Shown here in pieces: positions 1-11,267 of a stretch of 64,000 bases of DNA. The notes under the pieces were generated by a model, which was not told where the DNA came from, made no database searches, and saw only the letters and a program-made list of their open reading frames with translations. The position numbers and the translations under genes were made by a program. Positions within the stretch are counted from its first letter, which is position 1, and every line of letters begins with the position of its first letter. The DNA lies in assembly GCA_000727475.1 (NCBI GenBank), contig KL647296.1:2470845-2534844 (forward strand), given 5' to 3'. This DNA comes from Sarcocystis neurona. Taxonomy: Eukaryota > Apicomplexa > Conoidasida > Eucoccidiorida > Sarcocystidae.

Positions 1-11
1 CACCTCGTTCG

Positions 12-46
<35 letters not shown>

Positions 47-427
47 TATATTTATATTGCTATCTCTATTTATATATGTATGTGTGTGCATGTACACGTA
101 TATATATATATATATATGTATGCACGTCCTTCTCTCGCTACCTATATAAGCATATATGCTTGTGTATATGTGTATATATAAGTACATACCTTTATGTATG
201 TAGATATATATTATATATATATCAATGTATACATTATGTACATATACATATATATATATTTGTATACGGCTCTCTATATTTATATGTGTACGCATATGCA
301 TATACGTATATTTACATATATATATATATATGTATGTACACGTCTCTCTCTCTGTGCGTGTGTATATACATTTGCTTGTGTGTATGTGCGCAGAGAGAGA
401 GACAGGTGTGTGGCGGCCTATCCGTGT
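1..427. repeat. TATA/TG-rich microsatellite array
   Basis: Almost continuous TA, TATG and TATAC alternation to about base 330, then a short CTCT/GTGT stretch. The array is stop-poor in several frames and gives Y/I/V/C-rich translations that are not protein-like. It lies just 3' of the proposed terminal exon of the minus-strand gene. Confidence 0.85.
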
Positions 428-845
428 CTACGAAGACCTGCTTCTGCGAGGAAGTCGTCGAGACTGCAGCAATAGCGTTTTCTTCGTCGAAGCAACCGCC
501 GCGGATGGAGCGGCAGCTCAGCAAGTAGGAGGGAGAAGGAAGAGAAGAAAAAGAAGAATTCGTCGTGAGTCTCATGTGTCACCGACGGGAAGAATTATCT
601 TTTTCCTTTACTTTCTGTTATTTGAAGCGCAGCACGCCACGAGAGAGTTTCTTCATCACTTTTGCAGCTGCATGCGCGTGTCTCTGCAGAGGGACTGTGT
701 AAATGCAGGAACGCGTGTCGAGAACTTCCGAAGTTTTCACTCGCTGAACAAGGACACGGGGGGAAACGGAAGGGAATGCAGGAATTTGGCAGGGCAGCAA
801 ATTACCTCGGAGAAACGTCTTCGTCACGTTGTTCAGAAGTTCCGT
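428..845 (-). CDS. Candidate 3'-terminal exons (three) of a minus-strand gene
   Basis: Three exon-like segments join in phase on the minus strand. Exon 845..806 has acceptor CGGCAG and donor GAG|GTAATT and reads TELLNNVTKTFLR. Exon 743..612 follows a 62-base intron, has acceptor TTCAG and donor AAA|GTAAAG, and gives 43 codons including SENFGSSRH and KSDEETLSWRA. Exon 516..428 follows a pyrimidine tract, has acceptor CTGAG and ends in TAG after a basic tail (SRRLPRRSRSS). Phases are 1, 1 and stop. No domain is recognised. Being on the same strand and downstream of the filamin-repeat exons, it may be the C-terminus of that large gene or of a separate smaller one. Splicing is inferred from signals only. 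Confidence 0.4.
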
Positions 846-859
846 CTGCCGAGAAGAAA

Positions 860-1750
860 AAGAAGAAGACGCAGCAGCAAAAAGTGAGGTCAGGAAATTT
901 CTTACTTGATCACAAGCAGACGGACCCAAGAACTCCCCTGCCCACACAGCAACACCGTGCACTTTGATTCTGCATCGAGAATGGGAAGACTAAGAAAACG
1001 AAGAACGAGACGAAGATGATGGAAAAAGAAAAGAAGAAGAAAAACGGAAGAATTAAACGCCTTTTTGGGTCTCGCTTTGAGGCGGGATGACAGAGAGAAG
1101 CGAGACAGAGGAGACGGAAGGGAGAGGGAGACGGGAAAAGAGAAGTTTAGAAGCGACGCCAGAAAAGAAAATGTTTTCGGTGAAGCACGCAGGAGAGGGA
1201 GACCAACGCAGCAAGCGGGGAAACACGTCGGACAACAGCAGAGGGAAGAGATGGAAGCAAACGGAAGAAAAAGAAGGGAAAATAAGAAAAAGAACAAAGG
1301 ACAGGAAGAAGAAGAAGAAGGGGGAAGCGATGTACCGCGACAGCGAGAAGAGAAAATTTTCCGCACGGCGTGCTTCATTGTTTTCTCAGAAAAGAGAAGA
1401 GAAAGGCCTTTCTCAGGTAAATGTGTGTGTGTGTTGAGTAGAAGAGAAACACAAAAAGGAGAAGAAAGCGCGGTCGTCTTCGCGAGACTCCGAAGAAGAT
1501 GAAAGGGTCTCTCTCTTTGCCAAGAAGAAGGGAACGAAGTCAGGAGGAATAAATGCAGGTGAATTTCCAAGATACGGCAAACAGAAAAAGAGGAAGATCT
1601 CCCCATCAATCTACACGGAAAAAGGAAGGAGAAAACGAGAAGGAAGAGCAACAAGAAGGGGAAAGTAGAAGAGCATGAAGAAGAACAAGAAGAGGAGAAG
1701 GAAGAAGAGGGAAGTCACGGAGAAGAATTCAAACGAAAAAAGAAGAATGC
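860..1750. repeat. Purine-rich tract (GAA/AGA), pyrimidine-rich on minus strand
   Basis: Long imperfect GAAGAA/AGAGA tract. On the minus strand it is a CTTCTT polypyrimidine tract just upstream of the acceptor at 845, as expected inside an intron. Overlapping open frames on both strands come from the base bias. Confidence 0.7.
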
Positions 1751-1940
1751 GCTATCTGACGGACACGGACCTACTGCCGTACCGGTTTCTTCGGATATAT
1801 CCACCACATGTAAAGAGAAAGGAAAAGCCCACAAGAAAGTAACTTCAGACACGCGTGGGTAACATCCTTTGACGAAAACAGAAAAAATAGTTTAACTACC
1901 GCTAGCCATCCTGGCGCGAGACCTGGTGAAGAAACCTCAC

Positions 1941-2544
1941 CGCAGTAAACCGCGGGAATGCCTCAACCGACAGGCAGAGACAGAAACGACGGAAAAATTC
2001 TCGTAGGCGCGAAAACACGGAGAATTCTGTGAACTCCTCTACACAAAGTCAGCAAAAGCAAAGGCAGATTAGGGAGGGGAAAATAGTGCAAGAGTACTTC
2101 TACACGAAGAAAGAGCTGCTGACGAAAACACACAAGTTCTCGCAACGTTTCTTCCCAGCAGAGCTGCAAAGCATTTATATGTGCATATATATATATGTAT
2201 ACAACGGCTTATGGGAGTGCCCGCCATGATGGAGTAGCAGCAGCATTGTGAGTAAGTGCGGATACCAGCGAAGATGAGGAGGAGTGCTCTTCTTCAAGAA
2301 AAAAAGAAGAGAATCCGGAAACGCGCATCAAGAAGAGTTGACTTACAAATTCGACTTCTGCTGAGAGGAGACCGGCTTTGGCGAGGGCGTCCTGCGCTTC
2401 CGAAAAGGAAGGAAAAGGAGGAAACGTAGGCAGCGTGGGGGGTGTACGTACACCGCAGCGGCTCTTTCGATCGAATTCCTGAAGCAGCTGCTTCAGGCTG
2501 ATATACGGATTGACGAACGACGCCTGGGTTTTCAGCGTCGTCTC
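1941..2544 (-). CDS. Four small phase-compatible exons, function unknown
   Basis: Minus-strand exons 2544..2452 (31 codons, acceptor CGCAG after a pyrimidine tract, donor GGT|GTACGT), 2391..2347 (15 codons, acceptor GCGCAG, donor TTT|GTAAGT), 2163..2106 (19 codons plus one base, acceptor TTTGCAG, donor GTGTAG) and 2038..1941 (two bases plus 32 codons, donor GCG|GTGAGG). Introns are 60, 183 and 67 bases. Joined, they stay open and give helix-rich sequence such as SLKQLLQEFDRKSRCG, DALAKAGLLSAEVEF and FSRLREFFRRFCLCLSVE. A donor GAA|GTACTC at the third exon is an alternative but needs another frame afterwards. No family is recognised; the LLQEFD element is faintly EF-hand-like but lacks a complete loop. 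The run probably belongs to the same transcription unit as its minus-strand neighbours. Confidence 0.5.
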
Positions 2545-2717
2545 CTGCGCGGTAGAAAGAGAAGGGAAAAGGAGACGCAGAGGAAAAAAAGGAAAAGGAG
2601 AAGTCACACGGCAGAGATATCCCGGAGAGTGGCTGCCAGTAGATCTCCAGACAGCAAACAGCGAGACGGAGTAAAAGGAGCCGCCCAAGGGCACGTAGAC
2701 GCGAAGACCCACTGTGG

Positions 2718-3128
2718 CTGTACGTACACCAGAATCTGCTCCGACGCGTGCCCCTCACATATGTTTTCACATGCGAGGAATTCTCACTATAAAAAACTGA
2801 GACAGAAAAAACCCACCCGTACGCGTGCAGATCCAGAGCCCCACTCTGAGTGTACGTACACCCGGATCTGCTCCTGTGCACCTCACGTATCTTTTCAAGT
2901 GGCAGTGGTTCGCAAAACAAAACAACCACCCGGATGCATGCAAACGCAGAAACCCGCCCTGGGTCTACGTACACCCGGATCTGCTGATGCGTGTCTCACA
3001 CACTTCTTCAAATGACAGGGGGTTTCAAGTTATTAAGACTGACAGAAAAAGGCAACCACCTTGATACACGTAGACGCCAGGTGAGCCACCACTCGCCCAG
3101 TTCGCGTCGGGTGTACGTACACCACGAT
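2718..3128 (-). repeat. Four degenerate tandem exon-like units containing TGTACGTACAC
   Basis: On the minus strand four units, spaced 148, 113 and 132 bases, each begin AGCAG|AT then reach a (G/C)TGTACGTACAC-type core, at plus 3111, 2963 (TCTACGTACAC variant), 2850 and 2718 (CTGTACGTACAC variant). One reading frame keeps a D-x-GVRT start and a VYV...GG motif in the outer copies (DRGVRTPDANWAS, VYVYQGG; VYVPLGGSFYSVSL), with decayed inner copies. The first unit has an open 69-base exon model, 3128..3060, with donor AAG|GTGGTT. The units look like duplicated exons, some decayed; whether any is spliced is unknown. Confidence 0.5.
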
Positions 3129-3139
3129 CTGCTAATAAG

Positions 3140-4170
3140 CACTTCAGGTCCCTTCTCAAATTCGTAGGGAGACGGAGAGCCACACACGTATTGATGTAGA
3201 GGAAATCGTAGCAGGAATTTCTACACACACAGAGCATAGCAGGTACACGTGCATCCACACACACGCACATACATTCAAAGACGTATGCGCCTTAATACCT
3301 GCCTGCAGGCACTCCATCCGCACTTCCATATATATATGTATGTGCGTGTGTAGTCAGACTTATAGCGGACGTGGAAGAGAAAATGTGTTGCAGGAGAGTA
3401 AACGGAGAAACGTTTGCTGCGATATCGCCAGAGAGTGAGGGCCCTTGACCGGAGAAGAGAAAAGCAAAGTGATACATATAACCGGAAGACTGCAGCAGCA
3501 CCTTTCGAAGTCTATGTTCGAACGGTGGCCAGTTTTCCAGGCAGTTCTGCTAGCCAAATGTGGCAGCCACCTTCCTGATATTTCCCGTTTCTTCGTCTCT
3601 GTCTGCGTGTCTCTCGCTGTCTCTGAAACAGCAGCCACGCACTCCTATGAGAGTTGCCATAACAACGTGCAGGTGGATTTCCCTCCCCGTCTGACTTCTT
3701 CTTTTTCTCTTCCTCTCGTCTTTTCTCTCATTTCTTCTCTTTTCCTCCTCTCTTTTTCGCTTTCTCCCTTCGCTTAGGCTGCAGATAGACATGCGTGGGT
3801 TGCAGGGTCTTCCTCTCCTGGTAGGACTTCTTTCGCACCAGGCGCACGTGTTCCTGCGCGGCACTCTCTGCCTTTCCGACCCCCCCCCAATTTTCTGCGG
3901 GAAGCGAGAGTCAAGCTGCGTAGCGCTTATCTTCGCGCTCTGCAGAAGAGTGGTGCACGTCTACGTAGGAGAAGAGAGAGGAGAAGGTCGATATATTTGA
4001 AGAAAATACAAAAAGACGGGGGAGGGCAGACTGGCACGTCGTCAGTTCTCTCTGTGCACGTGTAAATCTCTACAGCGGTCAAAAGTGTTTCACGAGAGAG
4101 CCGCAGACACAGCCAGCGAGAAGAAAGGAGGACGAAGCGACAGTTTCGCGAGTTTTTCTACCCGTACGCA
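3140..4170. other. No assignable gene; short ambiguous exon-like stretches
   Basis: Mixed-composition DNA with a plus-strand polypyrimidine tract at about 3680-3777 ending in TTAG. Open stretches of 60-110 codons exist on both strands over 3292-3864, and splice-like sites face both ways. I could not choose a strand. Confidence 0.4.
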
Positions 4171-4174
4171 GAAA

Positions 4175-4375
4175 TCTATACACACGTGTTTATGTATATG
4201 TATATAAAGAGACGTGTATGTATATATATATATATATATATACGTGTGCATACGCATATACGTGGGTGCCTGTATACGTATGTATACATATATATACGAA
4301 TATACGTACACACGTATATATATATATATATACATATATAAATACGTGTACATATATATATATATATATATATGT
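4175..4375. repeat. TATA/CATA microsatellite
   Basis: Nearly pure TATATG/TATACA array between two mixed-composition stretches. Confidence 0.85.
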
Positions 4376-4379
4376 GACC

Positions 4380-4960
4380 AGTACGCAGAGTAGATGTCTT
4401 ACAGAAGAAGAACAAAATGAACTTGGGTATTAGAAGGAAGTGGCTTATTGTGGCGACGAGGTAAAAATTCATGTAGAGGTCTGTACTTTAGCAGCACAGG
4501 CTTCCACATGTGTGTAATGGAGGGCCCGTTGTTGAATTTCGAGGGGAGAAGAGACAAACAGAGAGATACAGACATGCGCGTCTGTTTTTGAGTGACTCCT
4601 GCGACGGAGACACGCAGGCAGAACAACGGCGAGGGAGACGGGGAGACACGCAGAGAGACAGGGAGACACGGAGACACGAAGAGAGGGGGGCACAGAGGAG
4701 ACCTGCCACTTTACAGAAGAACTTTTTCTCCGCAGAATGTCTCTGGGAGGAAAAGGGGATTACGTGCCACGTTCTCGTGAGAAATATGCTCAGACTTGTG
4801 AAGGACAAGTGCGGAAGTTTGCACGTGCATGCGCGCTTCCTACCCTTCTTCTGCTACGTCGACCCGCCCTGCGCTTGTTGGCTTTACCTTCTCTTCTTGG
4901 CCGGCGGCGGATGAGAAAATGCAGAGCGGAAGTGAAAGGACGTGAAAGTGTGGTGGGGAT
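4380..4960. other. Mixed stretch with GGAGACA-type octamer repeats
   Basis: 4610-4690 is an imperfect tandem of GGGAGACA/CGGAGACA units, like the one at 24900-25200. A minus-strand segment at about 4520-4413 is protein-like (THMWKPVLL, YRPLHEFLPRRH) and could be an exon, but no confident splice pair was found. Confidence 0.4.
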
Positions 4961-6030
4961 TCACAGAAGCAGCAACGGAGAGGATAGAAGAAATCGGGGG
5001 AAAAAGAGAAAAGAATGTACGGGTACATACACACCTACACTGACACAAACACAGGAGACACCGGAAGAAGCAGGGCAAGCAGAAGAAGAGGAAGAGACCG
5101 GGGAAGACGAAGTAGAAGAAGAAATAGAAGCGTCGCTGCTGGTCCTCCTTTTCGTGGGGCCGAAAGAGAGAAAAGAAACGGCAGAAGAAGAAGAATGGGG
5201 AGGAGAAGAGAAGTCAACGAACAGGAGAAGATTCTTACGGAGGAAGACGCCTGGGCGGGAGGACAGTCAGCAGCAGCAACAGCAGCAACGGGCCGAAAGG
5301 GAGAGTTCTTCACGTGCTGCTGGCCGTGGAGAACTTCACCGAGGAAAAAAACAGAGAAGAATACGAAAAACGAACAAGAAGGGAAAGTGAGGGCATGAGG
5401 GGAAGGCAAATGTGGAAACAGAGAAGAGACACATCCGCAGCCACGTACGGAGGGAGACGTTGAAAAAGTAGAAGACGAGAGAACAGGCTGAAAAGAAGGA
5501 CGACCGAAGAGAGGAAGACAAGAAGAATAGAGGGCAAAAGAGAAAAAATAAAGGAGGGAGAAAAAGAGAAGCAAAACGGGCAATGAGAGAGGGAAAACGA
5601 AGATAAGGAAAGTGAGGAAAGCACGAAAAAGCAGAGAAGAACAGAAAAGAAGAGGGCGACAAGGACCAACCACAGAGAAAAGAAGACGAAGAAGAAGAGA
5701 CGGGAATGTATGTGGGGTCCAGAAATTTGGGATAAAAATGAAGAAGAGGAAAAAAGAGAGGACAAGAGAAATACATGCGGGGGAGAAGGACAGAGAACGG
5801 GAGAGGCGGAGGACAGAAAGATCACGAAAAAAGAGAAGAGGAAAGTCAGGGTGTGGTTCGTCAGTAAAGGACAGAAAAACGAGGTGAGGAAAGCCGGGGG
5901 GCAGAGGAGATCCAGCGGAAGGAACACACACGACGGAAGGACCTCAACACAAGGCCGGCGCGAAACGCAGAAGAAAAAGTTGCGGATGAAAAAAGGACAG
6001 AAAAGGAAGAAAAAGAAGAAGTCCACAAAC
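4960..6030. repeat. Purine-rich tract
   Basis: About 1 kb of GAAGAAGA/AGAGAAAG. The overlapping long open frames on both strands (K/R/E-rich on plus, F/L/S-rich on minus) are expected from this bias. Probably minus-strand intron. Confidence 0.7.
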
Positions 6031-6049
6031 GCCGCCTGCGCAGAAGTCA

Positions 6050-6372
6050 CACGTACACATATATGTATACAGATATCTATAGGCGTATGGGTGTATATAT
6101 ATATGTACAGAAAGAGAAGAAAGGAGGTCTACATACATCTACGTGTATATATGTAGAGAGAGAAGTGTGTGGGTAAAGTATCTATGTACGTACGTATGTG
6201 TATGAAAAGGTGTCTACTTATATGTAGGGGGAGAAAGTGACACATACACACACACAAACGCACACAAAATCTGTATATATGTATAGATATTTGCATATAG
6301 ATCGATCGATAGAGAGAGAAGGAAAAAGGAAGAAATACACCTACACATATATATATATGTATATATTTGTAT
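6050..6372. repeat. TATA/GAGA microsatellite
   Basis: Interrupted TATATG, GTATGTAC and GAGAGA units. No coding signal. Confidence 0.75.
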
Positions 6373-6380
6373 GCTTGTAC

Positions 6381-6477
6381 GCGTTTGTTGGGTGACGGGG
6401 TTCTCAGCTGCTGCAGAGGGCAGTCTCTCAGAAATTCCCGTTGTGAGTGTTGCTGCCGCGACGGCAGCACACACAGC
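6381..6477 (-). CDS. Candidate internal exon, unknown product
   Basis: The 97-base minus-strand segment follows a pyrimidine-rich stretch and acceptor GCTGAG, and ends at donor CGC|GTACAAG. It leaves one base plus 32 codons (LCVLPSRQQ, REFLRDCPLQQL). Another minus frame and a plus-strand frame across the same bases are also open, so strand and frame are uncertain. Confidence 0.3.
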
Positions 6478-6599
6478 CTCAGCACCAGTAAGGAAGGCAG
6501 AAGAAAGAGACACCACCGCAGCAGCAGGTTTCAACAAGAAAAGGAAATCGGAGAAGAGAAGTACGCCGCAAGAGAATCACCACACATGTGCACCGGAAA

Positions 6600-6671
6600 A
6601 GACAGATAGAGGCAGACAGACACATACATATGTATATATACATGCATACGTATACATACATACATACACAC

Positions 6672-6707
<36 letters not shown>

Positions 6708-6950
6708 AGAGAGAGAGGGTTAGTGAGAAAGGGACGTGTGTACTTGAACGTGCACATATATATATGTATGTGTACACATTTACATACGTAGAAATAAATA
6801 TTTATACATACAGAGAGAGCAAGAGAGGCACACATGTGTATGTATGGAGATACCCATGTACATACTGATACAGATATGTATGTATCACATATATATGTAT
6901 ATTTTCTTGTGTAGAATTACACACAAACACACAGTTGTGTGTGTATGATG
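6600..6950. repeat. TATA microsatellite array
   Basis: TATATACATA/GTATG array with GAGAGAG interruptions. 6955-7146 just beyond it has protein-like frames on both strands (plus METSSSDECW..., minus acceptor CCCTGCAG|GGGCTGAGG). I could not resolve which, if either, is used. Confidence 0.75.
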
Positions 6951-7199
6951 GATAGTGGAAACTTCTTCTAGCGATGAATGTTGGGAGAGAGAAGGGAGAC
7001 TGGTGAGACGTTTTACTGTGAAGTTCGACGAAGTTTTCCTCAGCCCCTGCAGGGACGAAGTAGGTAATCCAAAACTGCATGTCAAGAAGCAAGCGGGCAA
7101 ACAAAGAAAAGTGGCCTTTTCCCCGGAATTAATTTGCCGTCGTTGAAAAGGCATCTTCGTATCCAACAGAAAAAGCAACACACGGTGGAAGGGGAGAAA

Positions 7200-8450
7200 T
7201 TCAAACTTGAAGAAAATTTGCCAAAAAAAGTAATATTTGTCTACATGTATAAACTTGTAAATACAAGCGCGTAGGTGTGTATGGGTGTCTGCGTACTGAA
7301 AGACAGAGAGAGATATACACATACAAAAGGAATAAACTACATATATACATATATATATATATATATATACGTATATCGACCCGTTCAATCATAGAAAAAC
7401 AGAGCCGCATACATATATATATGTATATACATATATGGATATCCACAGCAATGGTACCGTATTCGTATATATACGTATATCTATTTATCCATCGTATATA
7501 TACCCGAGAAGAGTGACACATATATCTATATATAGAGAGAAACAGATCGATATAGATAATAAAATGTATATCTTCTAATATGTAGAAGGACAGAGAGAGC
7601 TGTGTGCGCAAACACACAGGAAACACAAGATATCCGGTATACAAACATATATATGTATATGTATGTGTACATGTATTTATTGATAAAGAGAGGCGGAGAC
7701 ACTTGCATGTACACAAAAAGGGCCGCGCACATATATATACATATGTACATATATATTTATTTATTCAGCCAAAGAGAGAGAGACAACTGCACCTACACAG
7801 AGAGGACGAAACATACATAAACATATGTGTATGCTTTCTCTCATGTAAACACAGGTGTGAATCCACATATATACACACATGCACAAAAAAGGCGATACAT
7901 CTGTACACACATATTTATAGGTAATTGATTCTACATATCTATGTATATACATAGGTGCACGTATCCAAACATGCACATATATATATATATGTAGACATAT
8001 GTACGTACATATATATCCTCCGTCTTACATCTCTACTGTTATTCACGTGTATGTATAAATATTACATATATGTACATGTATATATATCTCTCTATGTATA
8101 CATATATATATGTTTTATATATGGATGTAGATATATCTGTTTATTACATGTTTACAGTTTTTCACAGCTATGTTTGAATGTATACATTTACTTTTTTCCA
8201 CGCCTTTATACACGTGTGTGTAGAGAGGCGCAGGAAGACGTATAGACCTATATCAAAGAAGTAAATCATCTCGCGGGACTTGCAAGTGCAGAGGTGCATG
8301 CGTTCGTCTGCATGCGACAAAAAAGTCCACGAGACCTCCAAGAGTAACATGTATCCCTACATATATATATGTATTTATTTGATTTATTCTTTCTGTAGCG
8401 TGAGACAGAAATACATAAATATATATATTTGTACTATACATGTATGTGGA
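7200..8450. repeat. Extended TATA/GTAT microsatellite region
   Basis: More than 1 kb of interrupted TATA, TATG and CACATATA units with scattered GAGAG. Nothing gene-like. Confidence 0.75.
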
Positions 8451-8459
8451 GAAAGGTGA

Positions 8460-8960
8460 AGATTTTCTTGTACACATAGGCGTGTCTCCGTACCGACCAC
8501 CAGACGTACGTGTCCACTTTTGTGTCTCTCTCTCTTTCTCTGTACGTGTCTATGTCTGTCTGTCTGAATCCCCCCCACACACGTATGCATGTCTACTTTC
8601 TCCCGTGCCTCCCCTACTGCGTGTCGACCTCCTTTTATATCATCTCCCCTTTGTGTGTTCTCCTCCCTTCCCCTGTCCTCCGTCTCTTTTTCCTTCAAAA
8701 CACGACCAAACACGGAGACGCGCGATGTGGAGGGAGACGAGACGCCCTTTCCTCTCTTCACCCCGCGTCGCTGCTGTCTCGTCAGTCTCCCTGCTGCTGC
8801 TGCTGCAAGCCGTCTCTCCGTGTAGACCGCGTCTCTTCGTCTGTTTCTCTGTGTGTCTCCCTTTCTACGAGAAGTTTTTCCCCTTGCGTACACATGTGTT
8901 GTGCGTCACTGGCACGTTGCTGCTCGAAAAGGGAGAAGAAAGGCCCCACACCCCTTCTTA
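8460..8960. other. Pyrimidine-biased stretch, coding status unclear
   Basis: CT-rich on plus, hence purine-rich on minus, where a frame of about 170 codons reads charged, Q/A-containing sequence (RLTRQQRRGVKRGKG). A minus-strand acceptor CGAGCAG lies at about 8925. The base bias alone could keep the frame open. Confidence 0.25.
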
Positions 8961-9046
8961 CACATGCGAATGTGTACAAATATACATATAGACGTGTATC
9001 TACAACCACATGTGCATGCACACACATATTATATATATATGTGTGT

Positions 9047-9260
9047 GTCCAAGTCTTTTTCGCTGGACAGCTAGCATATGTCTGTCTGTGCATGTGTTTG
9101 TGAGATTTTCTTGTTCTCTCTCCAAGTGGAATATCCATGTGTAAGTGTATATACGCATGTGGACACTTACACATCTGCACATATATAAACACATACTTAT
9201 ATGTATATGTTGGAGTCCTTCTTGCTAGACAGGCAGCATACGTGTGTCTGTGCGGAATTT
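9047..9260. repeat. Two diverged copies of a ~50-bp element 161 bp apart
   Basis: A segment near 9047 (TCTTTTTCGCTGGACAGCTA core) recurs near 9208 (TCCTTCTTGCTAGACAGGCA core) with matching flanks. Imperfect but clear by eye. Confidence 0.55.
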
Positions 9261-9432
9261 CTTCTTCGTTTGCGGGAAGGATGTGCAGTTGTCTGCTCTC
9301 GTGATATTCAGAGGGGAACGCATGCAGAAGTCTGAAGAAGTAAACTTTCTGCTGTCGATCCTCCCTCCGCCAGCAGGAAGTCTCGCTTCTGTCTCTCTCT
9401 GCTGCTGACGCCTTCTGTCTCTCGAACGCGTC

Positions 9433-9558
9433 ACATGCATGTCACGACGGGAGAATATCGTCGTATATCTCTTCTTTCCCTTTGTCTTCATAAGTGCATG
9501 CGTATCACGACCGAAGAATATCTTCATGTATCTCTTCTTTCTCTTTTCCTTCGTAAAT
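9433..9558. repeat. 63-bp tandem duplication
   Basis: Bases 9433-9495 and 9496-9558 are copies at period 63 (TCACGAC at 9442 and 9505). Since 63 is 21 codons, any frame through it repeats a 21-residue unit (plus frame: two similar units ending LHKC and LRKC). Function unknown. Confidence 0.75.
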
Positions 9559-9713
9559 GTGTGTCGGGATGGAAGAGGGGCCTTCTTATCTTCTTCCTCT
9601 ATTTGTTCGTGAGCATGTGTGTATATCTGTACATATCTCTGTTTCTCTCTGTTTCCCTTCTCTCAATGTCGTCCTTTGTGTATATTCAAGATTTCGTCTG
9701 GGGAAAAATTTAC

Positions 9714-9789
9714 ACGTCCGTCGTGAAGATCGCGTGTCTCAACTATTTTGGCCGCTCCCCGGGAAAGCGCCTTCACGTCTTCTCCTCCC
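9714..9789 (-). CDS. Candidate internal exon, unknown product
   Basis: The 76-base minus-strand segment starts after acceptor GTGCTGCAG, supplied by the adjoining CTG tract, and ends at donor CGT|GTAAAT. It gives one base plus 25 codons (GGEDVKALSRGAAKIVETRD then LHDGR). The sequence is charged and not repeat-derived. It lies downstream of the filamin-repeat exons on the same strand and could continue that protein, but no domain assignment is firm. Confidence 0.4.
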
Positions 9790-10800
9790 CTGCAGCACCA
9801 GCAGCAGTGAGAGCAGCACCAGCAACGACAGCAGCAGCAGCACCCAGCGCAAACAGCTGTTGTCGCACCAGCAGCACGTAGGCAGCAGCAGCAGCAGACA
9901 AAGGAGCGCCAGCAGCAGCACCGGCACCTGTACAGTAGCAGCGGCAGCACCGGCAGCTGCAGCGGCAGCAGTACCGGCATCTGCAGCAACAGCAGCAACG
10001 GCAGCAGCAGCACCGGCAGCAGCAGCAGCAGCACCCAGCTCAAACACGTGTTGGCGTAGCGACCACACGTAACGCACCAGCAGCAGCAGCGTACGCAGGA
10101 GAACCGGCAGTACCGGCGGCAGCAGCACTTCACAGAAGGAGCTGCAGCAGTGACACGTAGCCAGCAGCAGCAGGAGGAACTGCAGCAGGAGCAGCTCCAC
10201 AGACGCATTATCAACAGCCCAATGGCACCCGCAACGCGGGAGCAACGGCAACAACTGCAGTAGCAGCAGAGGCTGCAGTAGCAGCAGAACCGGGAGTAGC
10301 AGCAGCAGGGACAGCAGCAGCAGGAGCAGTAGCAGAAGCAAAAGCAGCAGCAGGAGCAGCAGAAGGAGGGGCAGCAGGAGCAGCAGCATACGTCTTAACG
10401 CTGCCGGCGGCAGCATGCAGGAAGTCGCAGCAACTGGAACGGTACGTAGGCAGAAGGTGGAGCAGCGCCACACATGCAGCAGCAGCATCAGCAGCAAAAC
10501 GGAAGCAGCAGCAGTGGAGTAGAGGACGCACAAGCCCCGCAGCAGATGGAAAAGGAACCGTAACCTCTCAAACAGCAGAAAAGTAGCAGCTCGTCAAAGC
10601 AGCAGCACCAGCGCCTCGGCAAATACTGCAGCAGCAGGCGCACGTGCAACGGCCGCTGCAGCAACAAACGCGACGCAGAAACGGCAGCAGGAGCTGCAGC
10701 ACACACGGCAGCAGCAGCAGGACACGATGGGCAACAGCAGCTGCCGCAAGTAAACCCGTAGCACGTGCAATAAAGCAAGGACCACAAAGACAAAGCCCCG
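9790..10800. repeat. Degenerate CAG/GCA trinucleotide tract
   Basis: About 1 kb of CAGCAGCAG interrupted by CGG, GGA and ACA. On the minus strand it reads L/A/C runs, including alanine-rich stretches such as GAAAAVAAVAADAGTA with a possible donor at 9938 (GTACAG|GTGCCG). Homopolymer-coding tracts of this type are typical of eimeriid genomes; here it may be intron, exon or both. Confidence 0.8.
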
Positions 10801-10804
10801 GCAC

Positions 10805-11265
10805 GCACCTTATACATATGTATATATATACACATATGTGAATATATATGTATATACTCATATGTATATGAGTATATACATACACATGAGTATGTATTAA
10901 CATATATACATAGATATGCGTATATACATGAGCATATATAGGAGTATATATGTGAATGTACATATGAGTATATATACGTGAACATGCATACATATGTGTA
11001 TATACATATATATAGAGAGAATATTACTGTGGGTCAATTTCTATCTAGACGCAGAGGTAGACGGTAACAAGTAAACACCCTCTGTGTGTGTATGCGAGTG
11101 TGTGGGTGACTACTAAAATACACACAAATATACACGAATATATATGCAGGTACGTACGTAGCCATGTGTTTACTTGTATATATATAGAGAGAGAGAGATA
11201 TATATATATATGAAAACATATATATTTATATATAGAACTATTTACGTACGTATGTATGTACGATC
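10805..11265. repeat. TATA/CATATG microsatellite array
   Basis: TATACATATGAGTATA-type units repeated with small changes, plus a short unique stretch at about 11030-11115. Confidence 0.75.
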
Positions 11266-11267
11266 AG

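Noticed and set aside
76..887. Tyrosine/isoleucine/valine-rich frames over TATA arrays, here and at many other arrays
   Set aside because: Periodic Y-I-Y-I translations of dinucleotide repeats are not evidence of genes.
5035..6050. Overlapping long frames on both strands
   Set aside because: All three minus frames and several plus frames are open at once, as expected in a purine/pyrimidine tract.
6955..7146. Plus-strand 63-codon frame with a RDEVGNPK motif resembling a filamin turn
   Set aside because: It lies on the opposite strand to the filamin exons, has no splice-compatible partner, and a minus-strand exon reading is equally possible.
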